Positions 1 through 9,341 are shown, counted from the stretch's first letter. The stretch: 64,000 nt of DNA from Alkalitalea saponilacus (GCF_900168165.1 NZ_FUYV01000003.1:186001-250000), one strand, 5' to 3'. Numbers and translations: made by a program. Notes: a model not told the origin generated them from the letters alone.

Positions 1-3000
1 GTTGATAAGGATGAGAGAAACCGCGCTGTGAAAGATCAACTGTTGCAGGAGAATCGAAAACTTTTGAATGATATTATAAACAATAGTGCATCTCTTATTT
101 ATGTAAAAGATTTGCGTGGGAAATATACCCTCATTAATCAACAGATGGAGGAGATTCTGGGCATGGAAGCCCACAGAATCATAGGGAAGGCTGATGATCA
201 GATTTTTCCTTCTGAGTATGCACTTGCACTACAGAAAAATGATCAGGATGTTCTGAGAAAAGGAGAGCCGGTTCAAATAGAGGAGTTTTTGCCATCCTCG
301 GGCAAAAGACGGACTTTTCTCTCCAATAAATTCCCAATCCAAAACCACGATGGGGAAATTACCTCTCTTGTATGTGTTTCCACAGATATTACTCCTTTAC
401 GTCAGGCTTTATCGGAGCTGGAACTCAGCCGGGAAAACTACCGGAACATTGTATCCAATGTTCCCGGTGTTGTTTATCACTGCCAGAACGATACCCGAAG
501 AACCATGCTTTTTATTAGTGGAGGGGTTGAAAAACTAATTGGTCTGGGTGTTGATGCTTTCATTGCAGAAGGACAGTCAATGATGCCATTTGTTGACAAT
601 GAAGATGTTCAAAAGGTTCGGGAGACCATCAGAAGTGCAGTGCTCAGACAGCGTCCTTATGAGATTGAATATCGCATTCGTGATTTGTTTGGCCATCGAA
701 AGTGGGTGTATGAGAAAGGCTTGCCTGTCTATGAAAAGGAATCAACCAAAGTAACGCTGCAGGGTGTAATCATAGATATTACCGCACAAAAAGAAGCCAT
801 GACTGAGTTGATGCTTCGTGATAAGTTGCTTGAAGGGGTATCCGAAGCCGTCAAAGAGCTGATCATGACTGCCGAGCCTGAAGAAGCATTGCTAAAAGCA
901 TTGCGCGTGATGGGGCAGGGAGCGGCAGTTGACAGAGCTTTTGCTTTTACCAACGAGAAATCTCCTAAAACAGGGAAGTTGATATTACGTCATATTGTGG
1001 AATGGGACAGGATTATTTTGGAACCAGTTAGCCGCAATGAGTTTGATAATGTGTCCTATGAGGAAATATCCACCACCTGGTTTTACAGGTTAAGCGAAAA
1101 AAAGGAGGTCGTTGTTTCTCAAAGAAATGCAGAGCCTGGAGAAATGCAGTTTCTCAAAACCATGAAATCAGCATCAGCAATGCTTATACCGGTATTTGTT
1201 CATGAGCGATTTTGGGGATTTATCGGGTTTGGATTGGGAACCAGAAGCGGCGATTGGAATGAATCTCACAACACTCTTTTTAAGGCATTTGCAGGAACAC
1301 TTGGAATTGTGCTGGCCAGAAACGAAGGCGCCATTGAACTGCAGAAAGCCAAGGAGGCTGCCGAAGCTGCCACTCGTGCTAAGAGCGATTTTCTGGCTCG
1401 TATGAGCCATGAAATTCGTACTCCATTAAATGCCATCATCGGCTGGACTCATTTGGGGCTGGAGAAACTGAATATCCCCGGACATTCTGATTACCTCAAA
1501 CGAATTCAATCCTCGTCAAGATCACTTCTGGGTATTATTAATGATATTCTCGATTTCTCGAAAATAGAAGCCGGTAGGCTTGAATTGGAGGAAATTGATT
1601 TTGATTTGGAGGCGGTCATGCAAAACCTGGCCGATATTGTCATGTTTAGAGCAAACGAAAAAGGCCTTGATCTGGTTTTCGATTACGCTCCAAATGTTCC
1701 TTTAAGCCTTGTGGGCGACCCTTTAAGGATTGAGCAGGTTTTGGTTAACCTTGTTAATAATGCCATTAAGTTTACCGATAAGGGAGAGGTGGTTGTCAAA
1801 GTTCGGGTTAAACGAAAAGATGGTGATCAGGTAAAACTTTTGTTCTCAGTTTCCGATACCGGTATTGGTTTAAAAGAAGAACAGAAAAACCACTTGTTTA
1901 AAGCATTTTCACAGGCCGATGTTTCCATAACCCGAAAATATGGAGGTACCGGTCTTGGATTGGCGATATGCAAGAGACTGACCAGTTTGATGGAAGGCGA
2001 AATTTGGGTGGAGAGTGAGTATGGAGTGGGAAGTGTTTTCTCTTTTACGGTATCACTGGGGATGCAATCTACCCAGAAAAAGGAACAGATGCGCAATGCC
2101 TTTGAAGGTACAGGTGATACCGTTTTAATTGCCGATGGAAACAAGGCTTCTGCAAAAAGTTTGCAGCACATGTTACAGGATTTTGGATTTAGTGTGAAAA
2201 GATGTAGTTCTTCAAGAGCCCTTTGGCAAGAGTTAGAGCGTTCTGAAATGGTTACTCCATTTGGAATTTTATTCCTTGATCCGGAGATATTTAAAACACA
2301 TTCTGACATCGAAATACAGAAAATAGTTAAGAGCACAGGAGAATTTGAACATTTGGTTTTTCTTACAACACCATTTAATGAAAATCGTTACGCCGATTTT
2401 TTTGTCAACAATGAGAAAATCGCACGGCTCAATAAACCTGCGAACTATTCTTCTCTATTTGACTGTTTTATGGATGTTTTGGGAGGTGATGTTATTGGAA
2501 CAACAGCTTCGGCTGGCAAGAGAAAAATATACAGAGAGCTGCTTAAGGAGAAATCTCCGTTGAAGATTCTTGTCGTTGATGATACTGCCAGCAACAGGAT
2601 GCTGGCAGTAGAATTACTCGATATGGCAAACATTAAAACTGAAGTGGTTACAGGTGGCCCCGAAGCTCTGGAACTTGCTTCGCGATTCAATAGTGATTGT
2701 CCGTACGATCTTGTTTTAATGGATATTAACATGCCGGGAATGGATGGGTATGCCACCACCAGAAGATTGAAAAAAATGCCCGGATGGGAAGAGGTGCCAG
2801 TGGCTGCAATGACCGCTGAAGCTTTTGGTGATGTTGAATCACTGTGTCTGCAGGCAGGAATGACTGGAATGGTTGCAAAACCAATTGATCCTGAAGACCT
2901 ATTCCGGGTAATTTATGGTTTGGTTTTTGGCGTGCATGATTTAAATGACAGACAGGTGATGGCCGAAGATTCTATGGAGAGGTTTGACTTCCCTGATATA

Positions 3001-3336
3001 AAGGGTCTTAAGGTGCATCATGGCATTCGTCGTATGGGTGGACGGTCTGATCTTTATAAACGTTTGCTTAAAGGGTTTTGCCATGATTATAAAAACTTTG
3101 GCAGTAGTCTTGATGATCTGTTGGGTGAAAATGACAACGACAGTATTTACAGGTTGCTCCACTCTCTCAAAGGAATTGTGGGAACGATGGACGCGACGGA
3201 CTTATATGATTTGGCCATTAAAACAGAAAGCGCATTTAAAAGCCAGTCCGATGAGTTTGTAAAGCTGGCTGGAGAATTAAAGGAGCAGGTTAAAGAAATG
3301 GTAACACGGTTAGAGCACATATCAGAATTACAATAA
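1..3336 (+). CDS. Hybrid sensor histidine kinase (PAS-PAS-GAF-HisKA-HATPase-REC-REC-Hpt), 5' partial
   Basis: A multidomain phosphorelay kinase. The frame is open from base 1 with no stop, so the true start may lie upstream; GTG at 28 is only the first start codon inside the window, and residues are numbered from it. Order: PAS (about 10-125), PAS (135-255), GAF (265-430), HisKA with the phosphoacceptor in MSHEIRTPLNA (His461), HATPase with the N box NLVNNAIKFTD and G boxes DTGIG and GGTGLGL, a degenerate receiver (about 705-820), a normal receiver (VVDD, phosphoacceptor Asp899 in LMDINMPGMDGY, Lys in AKPIDP) and a C-terminal Hpt domain (His1045 in LLHSLKG). No membrane segment is visible, so it is probably cytoplasmic. 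The inferred path is His461 to Asp899 to His1045 to an unknown regulator. The signal is unknown. Confidence 0.93.
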   Translation, partial: VDKDERNRAVKDQLLQENRKLLNDIINNSASLIYVKDLRGKYTLINQQMEEILGMEAHRIIGKADDQIFPSEYALALQKNDQDVLRKGEPVQIEEFLPSSGKRRTFLSNKFPIQNHDGEITSLVCVSTDITPLRQALSELELSRENYRNIVSNVPGVVYHCQNDTRRTMLFISGGVEKLIGLGVDAFIAEGQSMMPFVDNEDVQKVRETIRSAVLRQRPYEIEYRIRDLFGHRKWVYEKGLPVYEKESTKVTLQGVIIDITAQKEAMTELMLRDKLLEGVSEAVKELIMTAEPEEALLKALRVMGQGAAVDRAFAFTNEKSPKTGKLILRHIVEWDRIILEPVSRNEFDNVSYEEISTTWFYRLSEKKEVVVSQRNAEPGEMQFLKTMKSASAMLIPVFVHERFWGFIGFGLGTRSGDWNESHNTLFKAFAGTLGIVLARNEGAIELQKAKEAAEAATRAKSDFLARMSHEIRTPLNAIIGWTHLGLEKLNIPGHSDYLKRIQSSSRSLLGIINDILDFSKIEAGRLELEEIDFDLEAVMQNLADIVMFRANEKGLDLVFDYAPNVPLSLVGDPLRIEQVLVNLVNNAIKFTDKGEVVVKVRVKRKDGDQVKLLFSVSDTGIGLKEEQKNHLFKAFSQADVSITRKYGGTGLGLAICKRLTSLMEGEIWVESEYGVGSVFSFTVSLGMQSTQKKEQMRNAFEGTGDTVLIADGNKASAKSLQHMLQDFGFSVKRCSSSRALWQELERSEMVTPFGILFLDPEIFKTHSDIEIQKIVKSTGEFEHLVFLTTPFNENRYADFFVNNEKIARLNKPANYSSLFDCFMDVLGGDVIGTTASAGKRKIYRELLKEKSPLKILVVDDTASNRMLAVELLDMANIKTEVVTGGPEALELASRFNSDCPYDLVLMDINMPGMDGYATTRRLKKMPGWEEVPVAAMTAEAFGDVESLCLQAGMTGMVAKPIDPEDLFRVIYGLVFGVHDLNDRQVMAEDSMERFDFPDIKGLKVHHGIRRMGGRSDLYKRLLKGFCHDYKNFGSSLDDLLGENDNDSIYRLLHSLKGIVGTMDATDLYDLAIKTESAFKSQSDEFVKLAGELKEQVKEMVTRLEHISELQ

Positions 3337-3526
3337 TATGAGATGATGCACATTTTGAATGATTGTGATTGTCGTTCGATGTTTAAATAGTTGATCTGGT
3401 ATTTGTATCAGCTTTTGGTTAGTTCGTAAAACTTTTGCATGCTGTTAATCCAAAAGATGGGTGCAAACTATTATTTAGACTTTGATAGCTGACAATCTGT
3501 TGTTTAATAAACTGAAATTTAATCAT

Positions 3527-5125
3527 ATGAAGAAATTGCTCTGTGTACTATGGATCTCTCGTTTTCTTCTGTTTTTGGTGCTTCTTTTTGGTTGCAACAG
3601 AATTCCTGTTACCGAAGTGCCGTCTATGCCGTTAATCCATCTTGAATTTGATAACAAAATTTCCAATGAAGGGGTTTTGCCTGTAACTTTCAGAGGCGAC
3701 GAAAATGTCTCTTTCTCTAATGACGGAGTTTCTAATTATTCCTTAGATCTGACATCGGCTGCAAAATTTCGTAAACCTGTAGTTGTTGTAAAAGGTGATG
3801 GGCAGTCGTTCAACGACTACCCTGGATTATCGATCTTTTTTTGGGTTAAGGCTCATCCGGGTGATCCTTATGAATATACCATTATCTCTCAACTGGCCGA
3901 TGATGAATTGGCGCCCCAAGGGTGGCTGTTCGGGAAAACAACTTCCGGTTCATACAGATGGATGTTAACCGATGGTCTTAACGAGGCTGTTTACGAGCCA
4001 ACCAGCATTCGTCAACCTGTAGCTAACGACGAATGGCATCTGCTTGGTTATACACTTGATTTTGCCAGAAAAGAGGCCAGAGTTTATTACAATGGAGAGA
4101 ATGTCGCTGTGTTTTGTTTGCAAAATTTCAACCTTGATATATTCAAGGGAGACATTTATATAGGTGGTCATCCTTTTTCGACCAACCCAATTAGAGATGC
4201 TTTTCATGGGTTGATAGATGAATTTACCATATGGAGCAGGGTGTTAACTCCTGAGCAGATTAAAACTCTTTGCGGTGATGAAAGGCATTTAACGAGAAGA
4301 CGAAGAGAAGCGAGACCCGATTCGTTAACAATTATGACCTGGAATATATGGAATGGTGGTCGTGCTGATGGTCTTTTTGCAGGGCCACAAAGGGTTGCAG
4401 AGATCATTCAAGAATCGGGAGCCGATATTATTTCTTTGCAGGAAGCCTTCGACAGTGGCGAAATGATTGCAGACATACTTGGCTTTTATTACTATCAGCG
4501 AAGTCCTGGTCTGAGCATTTTAAGTCGTTATCCGTTTGGACGAACTTACAATGTTTATCGTCCAAGACACTCTGGGGCTGTTGTGGTAAATCTTCCCAGG
4601 GATAACCAGATTGTAATGGTTCCCGTTGCCTTAAGCTACCTTCCCAATCTTGGTCCCTATATTATGTCTGGTCACGCCAGAGCGGATTCAGTAATTATCC
4701 GGGAAATGCAATCAAGAGGAAGCGAAATTCGTTTTATTATGTGGGAAATGCAATCTATCCAAAATTCGTACAGCGATTATCCCATCATATTAGCAGGTGA
4801 TTTTAACTCAGGGTCACATCTCGACTGGACAGAAGCTAATCGTGAGAACCGGTTTGGTCTTGTTATAGAGCATCCTGTGAGTAAAACCATAGAGGATGCT
4901 GGTTTTATAGATGCTTTTCGTTATATTTATCCTAATGAAGTAAAAAATCCCGGTTTTACCTGGTCACCCAGATATAAAGAAGTCATGCAGGACAGGATTA
5001 ATTTTATCTATTACAAAGGCCCCGGATTTAATGCATCCTGGAGTCGTGTTATAGATCAGTTTGAACCAGGTTTCCCTTCTGATCATGCAGCAGTTGTTGT
5101 TTCTTTTAAATGGGACGATCAATAA
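3527..5125 (+). CDS. Lipoprotein with LamG domain and endonuclease/exonuclease/phosphatase domain
   Basis: ATG at 3527 is preferred over an upstream in-frame TTG (3482) because it gives a clean lipoprotein signal ending LLFGCN. After the lipobox comes a LamG/concanavalin-like domain (about residues 40-235, with LIDEFTIWSR near its end), then an EEP-family metal-dependent phosphodiesterase fold (about 255-530). EEP catalytic motifs are intact: MTWNIWNGG, SLQEAF, AGDFNS and SDHAAVV. The likely role is hydrolysis of a phosphodiester or phosphomonoester (nucleic acid, phospholipid or sugar phosphate) at the cell surface or in the periplasm, with LamG binding a glycan or protein. The substrate cannot be read from sequence. 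The stop lies 8 bp before the ECF sigma gene, which suggests cotranscription. Confidence 0.85.
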   Translation: MKKLLCVLWISRFLLFLVLLFGCNRIPVTEVPSMPLIHLEFDNKISNEGVLPVTFRGDENVSFSNDGVSNYSLDLTSAAKFRKPVVVVKGDGQSFNDYPGLSIFFWVKAHPGDPYEYTIISQLADDELAPQGWLFGKTTSGSYRWMLTDGLNEAVYEPTSIRQPVANDEWHLLGYTLDFARKEARVYYNGENVAVFCLQNFNLDIFKGDIYIGGHPFSTNPIRDAFHGLIDEFTIWSRVLTPEQIKTLCGDERHLTRRRREARPDSLTIMTWNIWNGGRADGLFAGPQRVAEIIQESGADIISLQEAFDSGEMIADILGFYYYQRSPGLSILSRYPFGRTYNVYRPRHSGAVVVNLPRDNQIVMVPVALSYLPNLGPYIMSGHARADSVIIREMQSRGSEIRFIMWEMQSIQNSYSDYPIILAGDFNSGSHLDWTEANRENRFGLVIEHPVSKTIEDAGFIDAFRYIYPNEVKNPGFTWSPRYKEVMQDRINFIYYKGPGFNASWSRVIDQFEPGFPSDHAAVVVSFKWDDQ

Positions 5126-5133
5126 TCTGATAT

Positions 5134-5688
5134 ATGCAACAACCTCCATATCCTGAAAAAAAACTATTCGCGCAAATAGCCAATGGAGATGAAAAAGCTT
5201 TCGAAAAGCTTTTTCGGTTGTTTTACCCTATGCTGGTGAATTACGCTGTGAAATATTTGAATGATCGGGAGATTGCTGAAAACGTTGTTCAGGAAATGTT
5301 TGTCAGCATTTGGGAAAAAAGGGAGGCTTTAAAGGTGGATAATCCCCGGGCATACCTCATGCGAGCTGTCACAAATCGGTGTTTTAATGAGTTGAAATCC
5401 AAAAAATTGTTTTATGATGTGGATGATTTTCAGATTCCCGAGGTTGATCAGGATATTCCGGATGAATCACTGATTGCAGAAGTGCAATCAGTAATATCAA
5501 TGCTGCCGGAACAGAGGCAAAAGATCTTTCGCATGAGTCGCTTCGAAGGAATGAAATATAAGGAGATCGCAGAGAGATTAGGTCTTTCTGTTAAAACTGT
5601 TGAAGCTCAGATGGGAAAAGCTCTTCAATTCCTGAGAGAACAATTGCCGATAAAAATTAAAGAGAGTGGTAAGGGTTTTTCCAATTAA
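5134..5688 (+). CDS. ECF RNA polymerase sigma factor (FecI-like)
   Basis: 184 aa, normal for the family. Region 2 spans about residues 15-85 (LFRLFYPMLVNYAVKYL, AENVVQEMFVSIWEKR) and region 4 about 120-170 (MLPEQRQKIFRMSRFEGMKYKEIAERLGLS, then KTVEAQMGKAL), the standard RpoE/ECF layout of Bacteroidota. The gene starts 8 bp after the LamG-EEP lipoprotein and is followed 39 bp later by its FecR-type anti-sigma, so the pair should form a surface-signalling unit. The target regulon is unknown; autoregulation of this locus is the simplest guess. Confidence 0.95.
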   Translation: MQQPPYPEKKLFAQIANGDEKAFEKLFRLFYPMLVNYAVKYLNDREIAENVVQEMFVSIWEKREALKVDNPRAYLMRAVTNRCFNELKSKKLFYDVDDFQIPEVDQDIPDESLIAEVQSVISMLPEQRQKIFRMSRFEGMKYKEIAERLGLSVKTVEAQMGKALQFLREQLPIKIKESGKGFSN

Positions 5689-5727
5689 AGTTGTCAATAT
5701 AACAGGAATGCTATAGAATTATTGCAA

Positions 5728-6726
5728 ATGAAATTTTCAGACAATATAAATTACAATCAGTTATGCAGGGTGTTGTCGGATGAGGCGACCAGTGAAGACA
5801 TGGACTTTCTGGAAGCCTGGCTCAAAATTGATGAGGGGAATCATAAAATATGGAATGAACTCAGGGAGTCATGGATGCTTGCCGGAACTGCTGCGCAATG
5901 CGATCAAATCAATACAGACAATGCATGGCAACAAGTTAGTGCCAGAATAAAGGCTAAACCAACTTCTAAAAACCGACTGATTGCTATCTATCAATACGCC
6001 GCTGCAATTGTTGCTGCAATCGTGCTGATTGGGGGGCTGCTCTATTTCCTGCTTCCGGCATCATACCAGCAGGCTGAACAGGTTACATATATAACTCATT
6101 CAGACAGTTCTGAGATTGTTTTACCTGATGGGACGCTTGTAGCGCTAAATAGTGGTAGCAGCATCAGTTATCCGGAAAACTTTGGTGACACTGAGCGACG
6201 GATTTTGTTGTCAGGAGAAGCTTGGTTTGAAGTAACCTCTGACAAGCAAAATGTTTTTATTGTTGAAGCTGGGGGGTTTGAAGTAAGAGTGTTGGGTACC
6301 TCTTTTAATGTTCGTTCATACGAACATCTTGAACTTTGCCAGGTCGATGTAAACAAAGGAGTTGTCGAAGTTGTTTCATTGTTGTCTGATTTAGACCCGT
6401 TAAAACTGGAAGCAGGAGATGGAGCCGATTTTTATGTTCCATCCGGGACAATTGTTAAGCGATCGCTATATCCCAATAATCTGGCATGGAAAACAGGGGA
6501 ACTAAGGTTTAATGATGTTTCATTGTATGAGGTCTTTAATGCTCTTGAACAAACATACCATATCAGAATTGTGACAGAAGACCCCTCAATATTGGATGAA
6601 AAACTGGTTGCTTCATTTTCTCAGAATACTTTTGATTACATCCTGGATGTTGTGTGTTTAACTTTTAACCTGACCCAGGTAAAGTCCGATGAGTTTGTCC
6701 TGGTAAAGAGGCTAAATGCAAATTAG
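5728..6726 (+). CDS. FecR-family anti-sigma factor
   Basis: ATG at 5728 is chosen over TTG 5722. The 332-aa protein has a cytoplasmic N-terminal segment (1-85) for sigma binding, one transmembrane helix (about 88-108), a periplasmic FecR domain (about 125-220: IVLPDGTLVALNSGSSISYP, GEAWFEV, VLGTSFNVRSY) and a C-terminal DUF4974/STN-like domain (about 250-320: LRFNDVSLYEVFNALEQTY). In the family this transmits an outer-membrane signal to the sigma factor encoded just upstream. The usual partner is a TonB-dependent receptor with an N-terminal STN domain. Here the next gene carries an STN-like domain but no barrel. Confidence 0.93.
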   Translation: MKFSDNINYNQLCRVLSDEATSEDMDFLEAWLKIDEGNHKIWNELRESWMLAGTAAQCDQINTDNAWQQVSARIKAKPTSKNRLIAIYQYAAAIVAAIVLIGGLLYFLLPASYQQAEQVTYITHSDSSEIVLPDGTLVALNSGSSISYPENFGDTERRILLSGEAWFEVTSDKQNVFIVEAGGFEVRVLGTSFNVRSYEHLELCQVDVNKGVVEVVSLLSDLDPLKLEAGDGADFYVPSGTIVKRSLYPNNLAWKTGELRFNDVSLYEVFNALEQTYHIRIVTEDPSILDEKLVASFSQNTFDYILDVVCLTFNLTQVKSDEFVLVKRLNAN

Positions 6727-6817
6727 GTTTGTAACCTATTTGGTCAGCATCCCGGTTCTTTAACTTTCGGCTTTTTATTTTCTAAATAAAGATTGTAATT
6801 CCAAATCGATTAATGCA

Positions 6818-8353
6818 TTGAATAGTGATGGGGTGACAAGATTAAGCTTCATAAGGATTTTAGGCGTAATCAGTTTTTTCTTTCGAAAAAAACTGATTGT
6901 CATCTGTGTGCTCTCAATATTTTCAATTGGTGCTGTCTGGTCCGGCGATCATCAACGCGATTCCTTAATAATCTTAAATAATATTTCCACCTCTGATTTA
7001 ATCGACTCTCTCACCACTATCCATTCTCTTGATTTCGCCTACGATGCCGATATTCTTAACGGATCAGAAAAACGCAATATTGAAGTACCTTATAATATTT
7101 CGGAACAATGGTTAGAGGAGGTCTTTGGCCGTGATGGTGTTGAAGTGCGTCTCATTAACAACCAGGTAATCATTGGTCGCAGAAGGGGGCGGATTCTCTC
7201 CTCAGAGGCAGTCAGAATTAGTGGAAGAGTTGAGGAGGCTCTATCCGGAGAACCAATGCCCATGGTAAATATTGGACTAATCGGAAAACCCATGGGTACA
7301 ATTACAAACGATGCCGGTTATTTTGAGTTTCTGGTGCCGGAACAATTCAAAGGAGAACAAATGGTTTTTTCTCACCTCGGATATATTGGCGAAAAATTAA
7401 TAGTTCCTTCTCGCGACACCATGGTGGTTGTGAGCCTGGCCTCATCATCTGTGAGTTTACCGGAAGTTAACATTCTTTATCAGGATGCTGATGTGATTAT
7501 GCGGTTGGCATCACAAAGGGTCGTTGAAAACTACCCGGGTTTCCCCACTTTTTTAACAGCATTTTTCAGGGAAACCATACAACAGGATGACCGTTTTGTA
7601 GATGTTTCGGAGGCTGTCGTGGAGATTTTAAAACCTTCATATCAAAATGTATTTGATCAGGAAAGAGTCCGCTTTATCAGAGGAAGAAAGGGAAGAGAAA
7701 CCGTTGATATGGATTTGATTAATTTCAGATTGGTAGGTGGGCCATATCATTTCTCAAGATTAGATGTGGTGAGGAATGGAGATTTCTTTTATAATGATGA
7801 CGGGTATTCGCAATACGAATATATTTTTAACGGTGTTGATATTGTATTTGATCGGATGGTTTATCGGGTGGGATTTGAACCTATTAACGATACAGAGTCC
7901 CTTTTTTATAAAGGAGAAATGCGAATTGATGCTGAATCTTATGCATTGGTGAGCATTGAATTTGAACTAACCTCTGCTTCCATACGTCGGAGCCGAAGTT
8001 ATTTGGTTCAGAGAGATGCGCGTCGTTTCCGGACGACTCCTTTGTTTGCCAGGTATCTAGTCGAATATCGCCCATGGGGTGATTTATGGGTGTTGTCAAG
8101 GGTAAAGGGCGAAGTGAATTTGCGTGTAGTTGATCGGAATAGACGTCAAAGAACAGTTTTCCATACGGTATCCGAAATGTTGGTAAGTGATCATACCCGT
8201 GCAGCCAGTCAACATCGGATTCGTTGGGCTGAAACTTTTCGCCCCTCTTATGTGCTTTCTGAGCATCTTGGGGACTTTGATCCCGAATTTTGGAAGGAAT
8301 ATAACATCATTCAGCCAGACGAAACCCTCGAGAAGGTGTTTAGGTTGGATTAA
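6818..8353 (+). CDS. STN-like and CarboxypepD_reg-like domain protein without TonB barrel
   Basis: About 511 aa. The frame opens with TTG at 6818, with GTG at 6833 an alternative; there is no early in-frame ATG, so the start is uncertain. A hydrophobic export signal (about 25-43) is followed by an STN-like secretin/TonB short domain (about 50-115: LNNISTSDLIDSL, then WLEEVFGRDGVEVRL), a carboxypeptidase-regulatory beta-sandwich (about 130-215: ISGRVEEALSGEPMPMVNI, TNDAGYFEF) and a roughly 290-aa C-terminal region resembling the LolA-like part of other Bacteroidota CarboxypepD_reg proteins (GEMRIDAESYALVSIEFEL). No TonB box, plug or 22-strand barrel follows before the stop. Placement 91 bp after FecR suggests it is the outer-envelope input of this sigma/anti-sigma pair, which is inference. 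Confidence 0.75.
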   Translation: MNSDGVTRLSFIRILGVISFFFRKKLIVICVLSIFSIGAVWSGDHQRDSLIILNNISTSDLIDSLTTIHSLDFAYDADILNGSEKRNIEVPYNISEQWLEEVFGRDGVEVRLINNQVIIGRRRGRILSSEAVRISGRVEEALSGEPMPMVNIGLIGKPMGTITNDAGYFEFLVPEQFKGEQMVFSHLGYIGEKLIVPSRDTMVVVSLASSSVSLPEVNILYQDADVIMRLASQRVVENYPGFPTFLTAFFRETIQQDDRFVDVSEAVVEILKPSYQNVFDQERVRFIRGRKGRETVDMDLINFRLVGGPYHFSRLDVVRNGDFFYNDDGYSQYEYIFNGVDIVFDRMVYRVGFEPINDTESLFYKGEMRIDAESYALVSIEFELTSASIRRSRSYLVQRDARRFRTTPLFARYLVEYRPWGDLWVLSRVKGEVNLRVVDRNRRQRTVFHTVSEMLVSDHTRAASQHRIRWAETFRPSYVLSEHLGDFDPEFWKEYNIIQPDETLEKVFRLD

Positions 8354-8390
8354 GAATATAAAAATCCTGCAAAGTCCACCTTAAACACGG

Positions 8391-8412
8391 GGATATTAAA
8401 AGATTAATATCC
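8391..8412. terminator. Hairpin between convergent genes
   Basis: Perfect 9-bp arms (GGATATTAA / TTAATATCC) around a 4-nt loop. It lies between the convergent genes ending at 8353 and 8464. It is AT-rich with no long T tract, so it is a weak terminator candidate only. Confidence 0.35.
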
Positions 8413-8463
8413 TGATGCATAACGCTTCAATGCAGGAGCTGCCTTTTGCTGATTGAACAGATT

Positions 8464-8703
8464 CTATGCGCAGCGTTGCTGCAAATAATCAATGGTTGAT
8501 GGAACTGAGTTGATGCGAGGTAGCGCATCATTGTCAATGTTCACATTAAAACTGGTTTCCAGATAAAATAAAAAACAAGTCATATCAATCTCATCCATCA
8601 TCAAATCCATTGAGAATGAAGAATCCTCAGCTATTCTCTCCCTTGGAACTCCGGTCTTTCTTAATACGCGGTATAAATTCCTTCTTATGTTTTTGCAATT
8701 CAT
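8464..8703 (-). CDS. Acyl-carrier-protein-like protein lacking the phosphopantetheine serine
   Basis: Starting at the ATG at 8703 gives 79 aa, the classic ACP length; an upstream in-frame ATG at 8742 would add 13 residues without homology. The pattern follows ACP: a basic helix 1 (NIRRNLYRVLRKTGV), SSFSMDL matching the SFxxDLG segment, then DEID where ACP has DSLD, LETSFNVNI matching LEExFxxxI, and STIDYLQ at the end. The serine that carries 4'-phosphopantetheine is replaced by Glu, so it should not be loadable as an ordinary acyl carrier. It stands alone, transcribed away from DUF4494, with no synthase or transferase nearby. Family assignment is by eye and function is unknown. Confidence 0.6.
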   Translation of the reverse strand: MNCKNIRRNLYRVLRKTGVPRERIAEDSSFSMDLMMDEIDMTCFLFYLETSFNVNIDNDALPRINSVPSTIDYLQQRCA

Positions 8704-8860
8704 ATCTGTTTGTTTTCTGTTATTTGATAATATGACAATCAAACTCTATTTGACACGTATTAAGAATGTGAATTTTTTTTTGGTTTGTTTGAAATTTCTG
8801 ATTTGCTCATGTTGTTGATAACTTCCTCTCTTATGATCAGATTTGTATTCTTTGACTTCT

Positions 8861-8868
8861 TATCTTTG
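8861..8868 (+). promoter_or_regulatory. Bacteroidota -7 box TATCTTTG
   Basis: Exact match to TAnnTTTG, 26 bp before the DUF4494 ATG. Two TTTG motifs upstream (8842-8845, 8851-8854) could serve as -33 element, although spacing is shorter than ideal. Predicted transcript start is near 8873. Confidence 0.45.
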
Positions 8869-8894
8869 ACCGTTTAATTTCAAAATTTATTATC

Positions 8895-9341
8895 ATGCAT
8901 ACCTGGTTTGAATGTAAGGTGAAGTACATTAAAATTGACGAAACTACCGGAAAGGAGAAGAAAGTGTCTGAGCCCTATTTGGTCGACGCTGTATCTTTTA
9001 CCGAGGCAGAAAGCAGAATTCACAAGGAGTTGGAGCAGATGATTCGTGGAGAGTTCCATGTTACCAATATTCGCAAGGCTGACTATTCTGATATTTTCCC
9101 AAACGATAATGCTGACAGATGGTATAAATGTAAAGTGGCATATGTTTCCATTGATGAGAATGCCGGCAAAGAGAAGAAGGTTTCATCTCAAATGCTTGTT
9201 ATGGGGAACGATTTAAAAGAAGCGTATGAAAATCTTATGGATTCGTTATCGGGGATGACAGTGGATTTTGAGGTTACTGCGATTGTCGAGAGCCCTATTA
9301 TGGATGTGTTTCCATATTTTAGTGAAAAAGGAACGGAATAA
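8895..9341 (+). CDS. DUF4494 family protein
   Basis: 148 aa, soluble, no signal peptide. The protein is an internal duplication: residues about 3-70 (WFECKVKYIKIDETTGKEKK ... DIFP) and about 76-145 (WYKCKVAYVSIDENAGKEKK ... DVFPYF) repeat the same WxxCKV-Y-x-ID-GKEKKVS pattern. This matches the Bacteroidota family DUF4494, whose role is unknown. It is a single-gene unit with its own probable promoter at 8861, convergent with the lipid kinase downstream. Confidence 0.8.
   Translation: MHTWFECKVKYIKIDETTGKEKKVSEPYLVDAVSFTEAESRIHKELEQMIRGEFHVTNIRKADYSDIFPNDNADRWYKCKVAYVSIDENAGKEKKVSSQMLVMGNDLKEAYENLMDSLSGMTVDFEVTAIVESPIMDVFPYFSEKGTE

Noticed and set aside
1827-2336. 169-codon open frame antisense to the histidine kinase
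   Set aside because: Lies wholly opposite a well-supported domain-bearing gene; composition is that of a shadow frame, with no recognisable motif.
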